NCBI GenBank assembly: GCA_945870575.1
Contig: CAMBSK010000033.1
Span: 1-22,016 of the forward strand
DNA length: 22,016 bases
Source of the DNA: Bordetella parapertussis
Lineage (GTDB): Bacteria; Pseudomonadota; Gammaproteobacteria; Burkholderiales; Burkholderiaceae_C
Direction of reading: 5' to 3'
Shown: positions 8,834-17,077 of the stretch, piece after piece
Position numbering within the stretch: the stretch's first letter is position 1
Layout of the letters: each line of letters starts with the position of its first letter
The notes under the pieces: model-generated
The model's database searches: none
The model's input: only the letters and a program-made list of their open reading frames with translations
Told to the model about the DNA's origin: nothing
Translations under genes and position numbers: made by a program

Positions 8834-10345
8834 TCACTTGCTGGTCGGCATGACGAACTCCGCGCCCTTGGGCGTGCTCTCGGGCCAGCGTTGCATGATA
8901 GATTTTTGCTTGGTGTAAAAACGCACGCCTTCTTCGCCGTAGGCATGCATGTCGCCAAACAGAGAACGTTTCCAGCCGCCGAATCCGTGCCATGCCATGG
9001 GCACGGGAATCGGCACGTTGATACCGACCATGCCGACTTGTATACGGCGAGAAAACTCGCGCGCCACGTTACCGTCACGCGTGAAGCAAGACACACCGTT
9101 GCCGAACTCGTGGTCATTGATTATTTGCACGGCTGTTGCAAAGTCGGGCACGCGCACACAGGCCAGCACCGGGCCGAAGATTTCTTCTTTGTAAATACGC
9201 ATGTCGGTGGTCACGTGGTCAAACAGCGTGCCGCCCATCCAAAAACCTTGCTCGCATCCGGCACCGGCTTGCGCGGCTTGGAAGCCGCGACCATCGACCA
9301 GCAACTTCGCGCCTTCGCTCTCGCCTTGCGCGATGTAGTCCGTGATGCGCTCATGCGCTTGTTGCGTGACGATGGGGCCCATTTCAGCGGCGAGGTTTTC
9401 GCCGTTGAGCACCTTCAAAGCGCGGGTGCGCTCTATCAACTTAGGCATGATTTTGTCGGCCACATCACCTACCAGCACCGCAACGCTGATGGCCATGCAG
9501 CGTTCACCAGCCGAGCCGTAAGCAGCGCCGATCAATGCATCCAACGACTGCTCCAGATCGGCGTCGGGCATGACCACCATGTGGTTTTTCGCGCCGCCCA
9601 AGGCTTGCACGCGTTTGCCGTGGTGGGCGCCGGTTTCGTAGATGTAGTTGGCTATCGGTGTCGAGCCGACGAAGCTGACAGCCTTCACGTCCGGGTGTTC
9701 TAGCAAAGCATCGACGGCTTCTTTGTCGCCTTGCACCACGTTGAATACGCCGTCGGGGAAACCGGCTTGCTTGAGCAAATCGGCCATCATCAAGGAGGGT
9801 GTCGGGTCGGTCGGGCTGGGCTTGAGAATGAAGGTGTTGCCCGCTGCAATCGCCACCGGGAACATCCACATGGGCACCATGACGGGGAAGTTGAACGGTG
9901 TGATGCCGGCCACCACGCCCAATGGTTGACGCAGGGTCCAGTTGTCTATGCCGGTCGCGACTTGTTCGGTGTAATCGCCTTTGAGTAACTGTGGAATGCC
10001 GGTAGCGAATTCGACGATATCAATGCCGCGCGCGACTTCGCCTTGCGCATCGGTGAACACCTTGCCGTGCTCGGCGGTGATGGCGTGGGCCAGCGCGTCT
10101 TTGTGATGGTGCAGCAACTCCAAAAATTTGAACATGACGCGGGCGCGACGCAGCGGCGGCGCGTCTGCCCAAGCGGGAAACGCGGCAAGGGCAGCGGCAA
10201 CGGCAGTGTTCAAATCTTGCTTATTGGCCAATGCGACCTTGCCTGTGACAGCGCCGGTGGCGGGATTGGTCACGGCTTGTGTGCGTTGGCCTTGACCTGC
10301 AACGGGCGTGCCGTTGATGAAGTGACCGATGTCTGTGGTGCTCAT
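8834..10345 (-). CDS. mmsA: Methylmalonate-semialdehyde dehydrogenase (CoA-acylating)
   Basis: MmsA oxidises methylmalonate or malonate semialdehyde to propionyl-CoA or acetyl-CoA with NAD and CoA, in valine, thymine and inositol breakdown. The 503-residue protein from the ATG at 10345 has the family's [15 protein letters not shown] segment (about 151-165), the catalytic Cys283 in [11 protein letters not shown], and ALGGAKNH, where CoA-acylating members have Asn instead of the general-base Glu of hydrolytic aldehyde dehydrogenases. The C-terminal [18 protein letters not shown] is also MmsA-like. A GTG start 24 nt upstream is possible but adds only MFTERDYA. No enoyl-CoA hydratase, mmsB or other valine-pathway gene is adjacent; the partner is the GMC oxidoreductase 1 nt downstream. 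A role in another semialdehyde pathway is possible. Confidence 0.9.
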   Translation of the reverse strand: MSTTDIGHFINGTPVAGQGQRTQAVTNPATGAVTGKVALANKQDLNTAVAAALAAFPAWADAPPLRRARVMFKFLELLHHHKDALAHAITAEHGKVFTDAQGEVARGIDIVEFATGIPQLLKGDYTEQVATGIDNWTLRQPLGVVAGITPFNFPVMVPMWMFPVAIAAGNTFILKPSPTDPTPSLMMADLLKQAGFPDGVFNVVQGDKEAVDALLEHPDVKAVSFVGSTPIANYIYETGAHHGKRVQALGGAKNHMVVMPDADLEQSLDALIGAAYGSAGERCMAISVAVLVGDVADKIMPKLIERTRALKVLNGENLAAEMGPIVTQQAHERITDYIAQGESEGAKLLVDGRGFQAAQAGAGCEQGFWMGGTLFDHVTTDMRIYKEEIFGPVLACVRVPDFATAVQIINDHEFGNGVSCFTRDGNVAREFSRRIQVGMVGINVPIPVPMAWHGFGGWKRSLFGDMHAYGEEGVRFYTKQKSIMQRWPESTPKGAEFVMPTSK

Positions 10346-10756
10346 GGCGTAGTCTCGTTCTGTAAACACCCATTATCTGTGCAGTGTGATGGGGCGCGTT
10401 TCATCAAGCGAGGTGTTCACGCCATTGGGTTGCGCTCTTAGAGAGGTGTTCACGCCATGTCGGGACTGTCGCCGCTCTCCATGGCAGAGCCATGACGTTC
10501 GCGTCGGCCCGCCCGCCATGTCGTTTGTCCACTCGACGTATTTCTCCGACAGCATTTCTGCGGTTCGATACAGAAAGCCAGTACGACAACGAAACATGAC
10601 TTAAGCCAAAACCATCACTTCAGGCCGAATCGGAGGGGGCGTTTTTTCCAGCGAAAGCGCAGAAAAAAATCGCACCGGATGGTTCGGCCAAAGCGTGCCT
10701 TCATTGATGAATGCAGAAATGCCAACCAAGTCCGGATGGTCCGGCCTAAGCGTGTC
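10346..10756. other. Gene-free intergenic region with short repeats
   Basis: These 411 bp lie between the mmsA start and the MaoC gene stop. No open frame here resembles a protein I recognise. A minus-strand GATAAT at 10372-10377 is a possible -10 for mmsA, without a convincing -35. The region carries two repeat families (10410-10458 and 10675-10758). A 17-bp segment at 10600-10616 is an imperfect inverted copy of the core of the second family. A run of seven A at 10663-10669 is a T-tract on the minus strand, downstream of the MaoC gene. The texture suggests a decayed insertion or repeat element, but no transposase fragment can be identified. Confidence 0.55.
10410..10458. repeat. 16-bp direct repeat, two copies 33 bp apart
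   Basis: GAGGTGTTCACGCCAT occurs exactly at 10410-10425 and again at 10443-10458. The 17-bp spacer is not repeated. It lies 65 bp upstream of the mmsA start, so it could be a tandem operator or a remnant of mobile DNA. Confidence 0.75.
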
Positions 10757-10758
10757 TT
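10675..10758. repeat. 27-bp imperfect direct repeat, two copies 57 bp apart
   Basis: The copies at 10675-10701 and 10732-10758 match at 24 of 27 positions and share the CCGGATGGT start and AAGCGTG / TAAGCGTG core. The second copy runs into the stop codon of the MaoC gene. A related, more divergent inverted copy lies at 10600-10616. Confidence 0.7.
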
Positions 10759-11209
10759 AACCGCGCCGCCTGAACATTCCCCAGCCTTCCATGTGCAACA
10801 CCTTGTCGCCATGCTGGTTGAACATTTCCCACAGATTGCGCGTCATGCCTATGTCTGGTCGTTTGCCCATGGGCTTGTTTTCCAGCACCGTCGCGCGCAA
10901 GCTCAGCGTATCGCCTGGGAACACCGGCTTGGTCCATTTAATGCCTTCCAGTCCCGGCGAACCCATGCTCGAGGTGTGGCACAAAAAATTCGTCACCATC
11001 AAGCGCATGGCCATGGCGCAAGTATGCCAGCCGCTGGCGCACAAGCCGCCGAACACCGAGGCCTTGGCCGCTTCCTCGTCCAGATGAAACGGCTGCGGAT
11101 CGAACTGTGTTGCAAATGCGATGATGTCTTCGCGCGTCGGCGTGATGCTGCCCAATTCCCGCACCTCACCTACGCGCATGTCTTCCCAAAAAATAGTGAC
11201 TTCACTCAC
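10757..11209 (-). CDS. MaoC family dehydratase/hydratase
   Basis: MaoC-like hotdog proteins hydrate enoyl-CoA-type substrates; the exact substrate is not evident. The 150-residue product has the hydratase-2 motif with Asp37 and His42 in FDPQPFHLD, then the conserved SGWHTCAMAMRL helix and GIKWTKPVFPGDTL. It starts with GTG at 11209, overlapping the SDR stop as GTGA. No ATG near that position fits the family N-terminus. Translation is therefore coupled to the SDR upstream, suggesting consecutive steps on one acyl-CoA intermediate. Confidence 0.9.
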   Translation of the reverse strand: MSEVTIFWEDMRVGEVRELGSITPTREDIIAFATQFDPQPFHLDEEAAKASVFGGLCASGWHTCAMAMRLMVTNFLCHTSSMGSPGLEGIKWTKPVFPGDTLSLRATVLENKPMGKRPDIGMTRNLWEMFNQHGDKVLHMEGWGMFRRRG

Positions 11210-11970
11210 GCCCGACCGCCCGCCACATTCAAGGTGGTGCCGGTCACATAAGACGCGGCATCGCTGAGCAGCCAGACGATGCCCTGGGCCACTTCTTCAG
11301 CCGTGCCCGGGCGTTGCATAGGCACTTGGTTGGCGAGCTTGTGGGCGCGATCCGGCTGGCCGCCGCTGGCATGTATATCGGTGAGTATCAGCCCGGGGCG
11401 TACGCCGTTCACGCGTATGCCTTCGGTGGCCACTTCCTTGGCCAGACCTATGGTGAAGGTGTCGATGGCGGCCTTGCTGGCGGCGTAATCCACGTATTGG
11501 TTGGGCGAGCCCAGCAAAGCGGCGGCGCTGCTCAGGTTGACGATGCTGCCGCCCGCGCCGCCGTGGCGTGTGCTCATGCGCTTGACCGCTTGTGCCGCGC
11601 AGGCAAAACTGCCGAGCACGTTGATGCGCATCATGCGCTCGAGCCGCGCCCACGACATATCCTCGACCCGCGCCGCGACATCGACCACACCGGCGTTGTT
11701 GATGAAGCCGGTGATGCGGCCCATGGCGGAATCGACCTCATTGAATAAACGCAGAATGTCGGCCTCGATGCCTATATCGGCCTGAAACGCCTGCGCACGT
11801 GCGCCCATGGCCTGGATTTGCGCCACCACATCGGCTGCCGCTTTGGCGTCTTGTGTGTAATTGACGGCGACCGCCCAGCCTTGCTTAGCGGCGAGTAAAG
11901 CGCAGGCCGCGCCTATGCCGCGGCTACCGCCGGTGATTAAAACCAAGGGGGGGGTGGTAGATGGGTGCAC
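11206..11970 (-). CDS. Short-chain dehydrogenase/reductase (SDR), classical type
   Basis: This is an NAD(P)-dependent oxidoreductase of the classical SDR family; the substrate is unknown. From the GTG at 11970 it is 254 residues, the usual length. Motifs are TGGSRGIG (13-20) for the cofactor, NNAG (91-94), Asn117, Ser148 in NLSSAA, and the catalytic Tyr162 and Lys166 in YAASK. The start is chosen because GGAG lies 5 nt upstream. An extension to a TTG at 12027 would add 19 residues of non-family sequence. The C-terminal half (RVNGVRPGLILTDIH, YVTGTTLNVAGG) resembles FabG-like or sugar dehydrogenase members. It is the first gene of a two-gene unit with MaoC. Confidence 0.9.
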   Translation of the reverse strand: MHPSTTPPLVLITGGSRGIGAACALLAAKQGWAVAVNYTQDAKAAADVVAQIQAMGARAQAFQADIGIEADILRLFNEVDSAMGRITGFINNAGVVDVAARVEDMSWARLERMMRINVLGSFACAAQAVKRMSTRHGGAGGSIVNLSSAAALLGSPNQYVDYAASKAAIDTFTIGLAKEVATEGIRVNGVRPGLILTDIHASGGQPDRAHKLANQVPMQRPGTAEEVAQGIVWLLSDAASYVTGTTLNVAGGRA

Positions 11971-11975
11971 GTGAG

Positions 11976-11981
11976 CTCCGT
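11976..11981 (-). promoter_or_regulatory. Shine-Dalgarno site fixing the SDR GTG start
   Basis: ACGGAG on the minus strand is 5 nt before the GTG at 11970. It supports this start over the TTG at 12027. Confidence 0.55.
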
Positions 11982-12020
11982 TCGGTGTCTGGGTGGTGCG
12001 AAATAGTAGGATGCGGCTTG

Positions 12021-12049
12021 TGGACAAGCTTGCATGGCTTGTTTAAAAA
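12021..12049 (+). promoter_or_regulatory. Candidate sigma-70 promoter for the isomerase and hydrolase genes
   Basis: TGGACA (12021-12026) and TAAAAA (12044-12049) are separated by 17 bp, about 22 bp ahead of the isomerase ATG. The -35 matches 5 of 6 consensus positions and the -10 matches 4 of 6. This is a by-eye call. Confidence 0.35.
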
Positions 12050-12071
12050 GATAACACGATTGAAAGCGCTC

Positions 12072-12674
12072 ATGCCATTGACCATTGATTACTTTCTCGT
12101 TCCGCAAAGCCCTTGGACTTACTTCGGTCATGTCCGATTGACCGCGATGGCGGCAGCTGCCTGCGCCACGGTACGCATCAAGCCCATGGACTTGGGTCAA
12201 ATCTTCCCCAAAACCGGCGGCTTGCCGGTCGGCCAGCGTTCTGCGCAACGACAAGCCTATCGGTTGGTCGAGTTACGCCGGTTTGCCGACCATTTGAAAT
12301 TGCCGCTGAACCTGCACCCCAAATTTTTTCCGGTGCCCGGCGACGACGCATCCCGCCTCATCATCGCGGTTGATCAACACGATGGCGCAGACGCCGCCAT
12401 GCGTTTGTGTGGTGCGCTGTTGTCAGCGGTCTGGGCGGATGAGCGAAACATCGCCGACCACGCGGTGCTCGCCGAGTTATTGCATGAACAACAGATAGAT
12501 ACCGCGCGTTTGGAACAAAGCAAACAAGCGGGCGCGCAATCGGCCTACCAGGCATACACCGACGAAGCCTTGAAACTCGGCGTGTTCGGCGCGCCGACGT
12601 TTGTGGTCGACGGCGAGTTGTTCTGGGGCCAGGACCGCCTGGAATTTTTACAACGCAGATTGCAAGCCGTTTAA
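12072..12674 (+). CDS. 2-hydroxychromene-2-carboxylate isomerase-like protein (DsbA/kappa-GST fold)
   Basis: Members of this family isomerise 2-hydroxychromene-2-carboxylate in naphthalene breakdown (NahD), using glutathione. Most genomic copies have no proven substrate. The ATG at 12072 gives 200 residues. The N-terminal IDYFLVPQSPWTYFGH contains the Ser13 that replaces the DsbA CxxC nucleophile. The C-terminal GVFGAPTFVVDGELFWGQDRLEFL is the family's cis-Pro segment and closing helix. No Cys-x-x-Cys is present, so it is not a disulfide oxidoreductase. It is divergent from the SDR and 14 bp ahead of the dienelactone hydrolase. No naphthalene dioxygenase or other nah gene is nearby, so involvement in naphthalene breakdown is not claimed. 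Confidence 0.87.
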   Translation: MPLTIDYFLVPQSPWTYFGHVRLTAMAAAACATVRIKPMDLGQIFPKTGGLPVGQRSAQRQAYRLVELRRFADHLKLPLNLHPKFFPVPGDDASRLIIAVDQHDGADAAMRLCGALLSAVWADERNIADHAVLAELLHEQQIDTARLEQSKQAGAQSAYQAYTDEALKLGVFGAPTFVVDGELFWGQDRLEFLQRRLQAV

Positions 12675-12688
12675 CAAAGAGGTGCTTA

Positions 12689-13381
12689 ATGGGACATGCG
12701 ATTGAATTGAAAGCCGCCGACGGTTTTGCTTTCGAGGCTTATGTGGCGCAACCGAAAAAACCGCCACGCGCCGCCATTGTGGTGTTGCAGGAAATCTTCG
12801 GCGTGAATGCACATATCCGCGCGGTCGCAGACGGTTTTGCGTTGGCAGGTTTTTTGGTGATCGCACCGGCCACGTTTTCGCGTTTGCAAAAACATGTGAA
12901 TCTGGGTTACAGCGCGGATGATGTGGCCGCTGGCCGAGAATTGAAAACCCGCGCCGAAAACCTGCCGTCGCCCGGTGTCATGGCCGAAGTGCAAGCCGCC
13001 ATCACCCATGCCTCATTGTCCTGCAAAGGCAAAGTCGGTGTGATGGGATATTGCTGGGGTGGTTTGCTCAGTTGGCGCGCTGCGACACGCTTGAGCGGCA
13101 TACAAGCTGCGGTGACTTATTACGGCGGCGGCATGACGCTGGCGCCTGAGCTGAGCGCCAAACCGCTGTGTCCGGTGCTGGCGCATTTTGGTACGCATGA
13201 CCCGCTGATTCCTGTCGATACGGTGGCGGCGTTTCGCGCGGCGCAAGCGCAGGTAGATGTGCAGGTGTATGACGCCGACCATGGCTTTAACTGCGACCAC
13301 CGGGGCAGCTACAACGCGGCGGCGGCAGAACTGGCGCTAGAAAAAACCTTGGGGTTTTTCATCGACCACTTAAAGGTGTAG
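12689..13381 (+). CDS. Dienelactone hydrolase family protein
   Basis: Dienelactone hydrolases open the lactone ring of 4-carboxymethylenebut-2-en-4-olide to maleylacetate; many family members are hydrolases with unknown substrates. The 230-residue protein shows the alpha/beta triad Cys122 (GYCWGG), Asp171 (THDPLIP) and His198 (ADHGFNCD), plus Glu35 in LQEIFGVN, which controls the Cys nucleophile in this family. AAAGAGGTG lies a few bases before the ATG. It follows the isomerase by 14 bp in the same direction, so the pair is probably co-transcribed. It converges on hemB. Confidence 0.92.
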   Translation: MGHAIELKAADGFAFEAYVAQPKKPPRAAIVVLQEIFGVNAHIRAVADGFALAGFLVIAPATFSRLQKHVNLGYSADDVAAGRELKTRAENLPSPGVMAEVQAAITHASLSCKGKVGVMGYCWGGLLSWRAATRLSGIQAAVTYYGGGMTLAPELSAKPLCPVLAHFGTHDPLIPVDTVAAFRAAQAQVDVQVYDADHGFNCDHRGSYNAAAAELALEKTLGFFIDHLKV

Positions 13382-13425
13382 TCGCAGCCCAAGCCGGGTT
13401 GTAGCGCACAAGCCGCTTGGCGGCG

Positions 13426-14542
<1,117 letters not shown>

Positions 14543-14971
14543 ATGTTGTGGGTCAAAGCCTTTCATATTGTTTTCGTCGCCAGCTGGTTTGCCGGCTTGT
14601 TTTACCTGCCGCGCATTTTTGTCAATCTGGCAATGGTGCCGCCGGACTCTACGGCCGAGCGCGAGCGGCTGTTGCTGATGGCGCGCAAGCTGATGCGCTT
14701 CATGACTTTGTTGATGTGGCCGGCGCTGGCGCTGGGCCTTGGCTTGTGGCTGGGTTACGGCATAGGCGGGCTACCGCCTTCAAACTGGATGATGCTCAAG
14801 CTGGCGGCGGTGCTTCTGGCCATTGGCTACCACCATTTATGCGCCAGACATTTGCGCTTTTTCGAATCCGGTGCATCCACTCACTCGCATATCTGGTACC
14901 GCTGGTTCAATGAAGCGCCCGTGCTGCTGCTGGTGGCGGCGGTGGTGCTGGTGGTGGTTAAACCTTTTTAA
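14543..14971 (+). CDS. hemJ: HemJ-type protoporphyrinogen oxidase (UPF0093/CopD-like membrane protein)
   Basis: HemJ oxidises protoporphyrinogen IX to protoporphyrin IX in the membrane and serves organisms without HemG or HemY. The 142-residue protein has four membrane segments. The family N-terminal signature is seen as LWVKAFHIVFVASWFAGLFYLPR, with His8 in helix 1. Lys86 sits in WMMLKLAAVLLAIGYHH; His and Lys at these places are the conserved HemJ residues. The ending RWFNEAPVLLLVAAVVLVVVKPF is also typical. The divergent neighbour hemB supports a heme role. Such genes are often annotated only as CopD family; whether the genome also has hemG or hemY cannot be seen here. The vanZ-like gene begins 6 bp after its stop. 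Confidence 0.75.
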   Translation: MLWVKAFHIVFVASWFAGLFYLPRIFVNLAMVPPDSTAERERLLLMARKLMRFMTLLMWPALALGLGLWLGYGIGGLPPSNWMMLKLAAVLLAIGYHHLCARHLRFFESGASTHSHIWYRWFNEAPVLLLVAAVVLVVVKPF

Positions 14972-14977
14972 TGCCCT

Positions 14978-16090
14978 ATGACGGCTAAGCGTCGTACCAC
15001 GGCCTGGACGCTGTCCTGGCTTTGCGTGCTGGTGATTGTTTACGCCAGCTTGTACCCGTTTGAAGATTGGCGCAATCAGGAGATCGCTCCTTGGTCATTT
15101 GTGACCGCCCCCTGGCCCAAGTATAACACCTGGTTTGATCTCAATAGCAATTTGCTGGGCTATGCGCCCCTGGGTTTTTGGCTGTGTCTGGCAGGCATGC
15201 GCAGCAGCTATTCGCGCGCCCGGGCCTGGCTGCTGGCTGCCGCAGGTTCCTGTGTCTTGTCTTTCGGCATGGAGTGCATACAGACTTTTTTGCCCGTGCG
15301 TATGCCGTCGCAACTGGATTGGCTGCTCAACACCTTAGGTGGCATGGCCGGTGCGGCAGCGGCTGTTGCCTTGGAGAGGCGAGGCTGGTTGTACCGCTGG
15401 TCGCAGTTCCGCAGTGACTGGTTGACACACGACGCCAATGGCAGTCTGGTGCTGCTGGCCTTGTGGCCGTTGGCGCTTTTATTTCCTGTGACCGTACCCT
15501 TGGGCTTGGGGCATGTGGTGGACGTGTGGCGTCGCTTTTTGCTTGAGTGGATGCCTGAAGTCGAAATCCGGTTTTCCAGTGCGCTGGACAATTGGTCCCA
15601 GCCTATGACGCCGGTGCTCGAAATGGCATGCGTCGCTTTGGGCTTGCTGGTTCCCGGTTTGTTGGCCATGGCCTTGTGTCGGCGCTTGGTGCAGCGTCTC
15701 GTTGTTTTGGTAGTCACCATCCTGTTGGCCGTGTTGGGCAATGCCTTGTCAGCCACTTTGACTTACGGTCCTGAGCACGCCTGGCACTGGCTCACTCCGC
15801 AGTCAGGCAGCGGCCTGGCTCTGGGTTTGTGTGCCATGGTGTTGATGCTCAAAGCGTCTGAGCGCCGCTTGACGCAGATATTGTTTGTGATTCAATTGCT
15901 GTTGTTGTCGGTGCTTAATCTTTCGCCTGTGAGCGCCTATTACGAACAAACCATGCAAACCTGGGAGCAGGGTCGGTTTATCCGCTTTCATGGCCTGACG
16001 CCTTGGCTGAACTGGCTTTGGCCTTGGGCTTTGTTGATCTGGGCCGGCTGGCGCTTGCGCCACCGTGGCTTGCAAACGCATCGACTCTAA
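14978..16090 (+). CDS. VanZ-like family membrane protein
   Basis: The VanZ-like domain is known from teicoplanin resistance clusters, but in most bacteria its function is undefined. The 370-residue protein has about eight membrane segments. The N-terminal third carries the domain: helix 1 at about residues 10-28 ending in YASLYPFEDW, NLLGYAPLGFWL at about 58-69, and the FGMECIQTFLPVRMPSQLDWLLNTLGG segment at about 96-122, with its conserved acidic and polar residues inside the membrane. The C-terminal two thirds are extra helices without a recognised motif. It is 6 bp behind hemJ and 9 bp ahead of the ferredoxin gene, so it is probably in one transcript. Nothing suggests antibiotic resistance here. 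Confidence 0.85.
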   Translation: MTAKRRTTAWTLSWLCVLVIVYASLYPFEDWRNQEIAPWSFVTAPWPKYNTWFDLNSNLLGYAPLGFWLCLAGMRSSYSRARAWLLAAAGSCVLSFGMECIQTFLPVRMPSQLDWLLNTLGGMAGAAAAVALERRGWLYRWSQFRSDWLTHDANGSLVLLALWPLALLFPVTVPLGLGHVVDVWRRFLLEWMPEVEIRFSSALDNWSQPMTPVLEMACVALGLLVPGLLAMALCRRLVQRLVVLVVTILLAVLGNALSATLTYGPEHAWHWLTPQSGSGLALGLCAMVLMLKASERRLTQILFVIQLLLLSVLNLSPVSAYYEQTMQTWEQGRFIRFHGLTPWLNWLWPWALLIWAGWRLRHRGLQTHRL

Positions 16091-16099
16091 AATCTCTGC

Positions 16100-16435
16100 A
16101 TGACATCCAAAAGTTATTTTCAGCACCATGTGTTCTTCTGCCTCAACCAGCGCGATGCCGGTGAGGCCTGTTGCTCAGACCATCAGGCTCAAACCGCCTG
16201 GAAACATTGCAAAACCCGGGTCAAGCAACTCGGCCTCAACGGCGAAGATGGCGTGCGTGTCAACCAGGCGGGTTGCTTAGACCGGTGTGCAGGCGGGCCC
16301 GTGCTGGTGGTGTATCCCGAGGCGGTCTGGTACACCTATGTGGACACTGCTGACATTGATGAAATCATTGAATCCCATTTGCAAAACGGCAAAGTGGTAG
16401 AGCGTTTGCTCATACCGGATAACGTGGGCCGCTAA
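16100..16435 (+). CDS. Thioredoxin-like [2Fe-2S] ferredoxin domain protein
   Basis: This small electron-transfer protein has a thioredoxin-fold [2Fe-2S] cluster domain; its partner is unknown. The 111-residue product has Cys14 in the HHVFFCLNQR start, Cys24-Cys25, and Cys59 and Cys63 in GCLDRCAGGPVLVVYPE. The likely ligands are Cys14, one of Cys24 and Cys25, Cys59 and Cys63, as in shethna-type and NuoE-like domains. An additional Cys37 is outside the expected set. It lies 9 bp after the VanZ-like gene and 4 bp before the alpha/beta hydrolase gene, consistent with one operon. Confidence 0.88.
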   Translation: MTSKSYFQHHVFFCLNQRDAGEACCSDHQAQTAWKHCKTRVKQLGLNGEDGVRVNQAGCLDRCAGGPVLVVYPEAVWYTYVDTADIDEIIESHLQNGKVVERLLIPDNVGR

Positions 16436-16439
16436 TTGC

Positions 16440-17051
16440 ATGTCGGCTTTAGATCTGAAGCTCAGCGGTCGCCATGTTGATGCGGTGCTGGACAAAGCCG
16501 ATGGTGTGTCGCTAGGCCTGGCGGTGGTAGCTCATCCTCACCCGCTGTTCGGCGGCACCATGGATAACAAAGTGGTGCAAACGCTTGCCCGCGCTTGTGT
16601 GGCGTCCGGCTGGGATTGCTTACGTTTCAATTTCCGTGGCGTAGGCAGCAGCGAAGGCGTGTATGACGAAGGGCGCGGCGAAACCCAAGATTTGCTGGCC
16701 TTGGTCGCGCAACTCGCCCCTGAATCGCCATTGGTATTGGCAGGTTTTTCATTCGGTGCGTTTGTCGCTTGTCAGGCGGTTCAGTCTTTGTGGCCAACAG
16801 GCAGATTGCAAAAAATCATATTGGTGGGCACGGCGGTCAGCCATTTCCCCGCCAGCCCATTGCCCCTTGAAGTGCATGAGCACAGTCTGGTGATACACGG
16901 CGAGAGCGATGACACCGTGGCCTTATCTGCGGTCATGGACTGGGCGCGACCGCAGCAACTGCCGGTCACGGTCTTTCCTGGCACCGGGCATTTCTTTCAT
17001 GGACAATTGCCATTGTTGAAATCCTTGGCCATGCGCCACCTGAGGGCTTGA
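16440..17051 (+). CDS. Alpha/beta hydrolase
   Basis: This is a soluble serine hydrolase with unknown substrate. The 203-residue protein has AHPHPLFGGTMDNKVV near the N-terminus (31-46), FNFRGVGSSEG (64-73), the nucleophile Ser104 in GFSFGAF, an acid at Asp157 or Asp158 (GESDDTV), and His184 in GTGHFFHG. This set is characteristic of the small dienelactone-hydrolase-like group found across proteobacteria. It starts 4 bp after the ferredoxin gene. Its stop is 26 bp before the carboxypeptidase ATG. Confidence 0.88.
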   Translation: MSALDLKLSGRHVDAVLDKADGVSLGLAVVAHPHPLFGGTMDNKVVQTLARACVASGWDCLRFNFRGVGSSEGVYDEGRGETQDLLALVAQLAPESPLVLAGFSFGAFVACQAVQSLWPTGRLQKIILVGTAVSHFPASPLPLEVHEHSLVIHGESDDTVALSAVMDWARPQQLPVTVFPGTGHFFHGQLPLLKSLAMRHLRA

Positions 17052-17077
17052 AACCCTTTCACTGCTACCTGCTATCC

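Noticed and set aside
8819..9703. Plus-strand open frame of 294 codons opposite mmsA
   Set aside because: The minus-strand MmsA reading has all catalytic motifs; the plus-strand product is a His/Ala-rich shadow.
10373..10597. Small minus-strand protein of 74 codons upstream of mmsA
   Set aside because: Its repeated peptide (GVNTSL twice) comes from the 16-bp DNA repeat, there is no ribosome-binding site, and no homologue is recognised.
10615..10812. Small minus-strand protein with repeated RxGRTIR peptides
   Set aside because: The repeated peptide reflects the 27-bp DNA repeats, and the frame runs into the MaoC gene in another phase.
13412..13424. Terminator between the dienelactone hydrolase and hemB (GCCGC-TTG-GCGGC)
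   Set aside because: The stem is only 5 bp with a 3-nt loop, and there is no T-tract on either strand.
14978..16090. Glycopeptide resistance role for the VanZ-like protein
   Set aside because: No vanH, vanA, vanX or two-component genes are present; the VanZ-like domain is widespread in Gram-negative bacteria without resistance.
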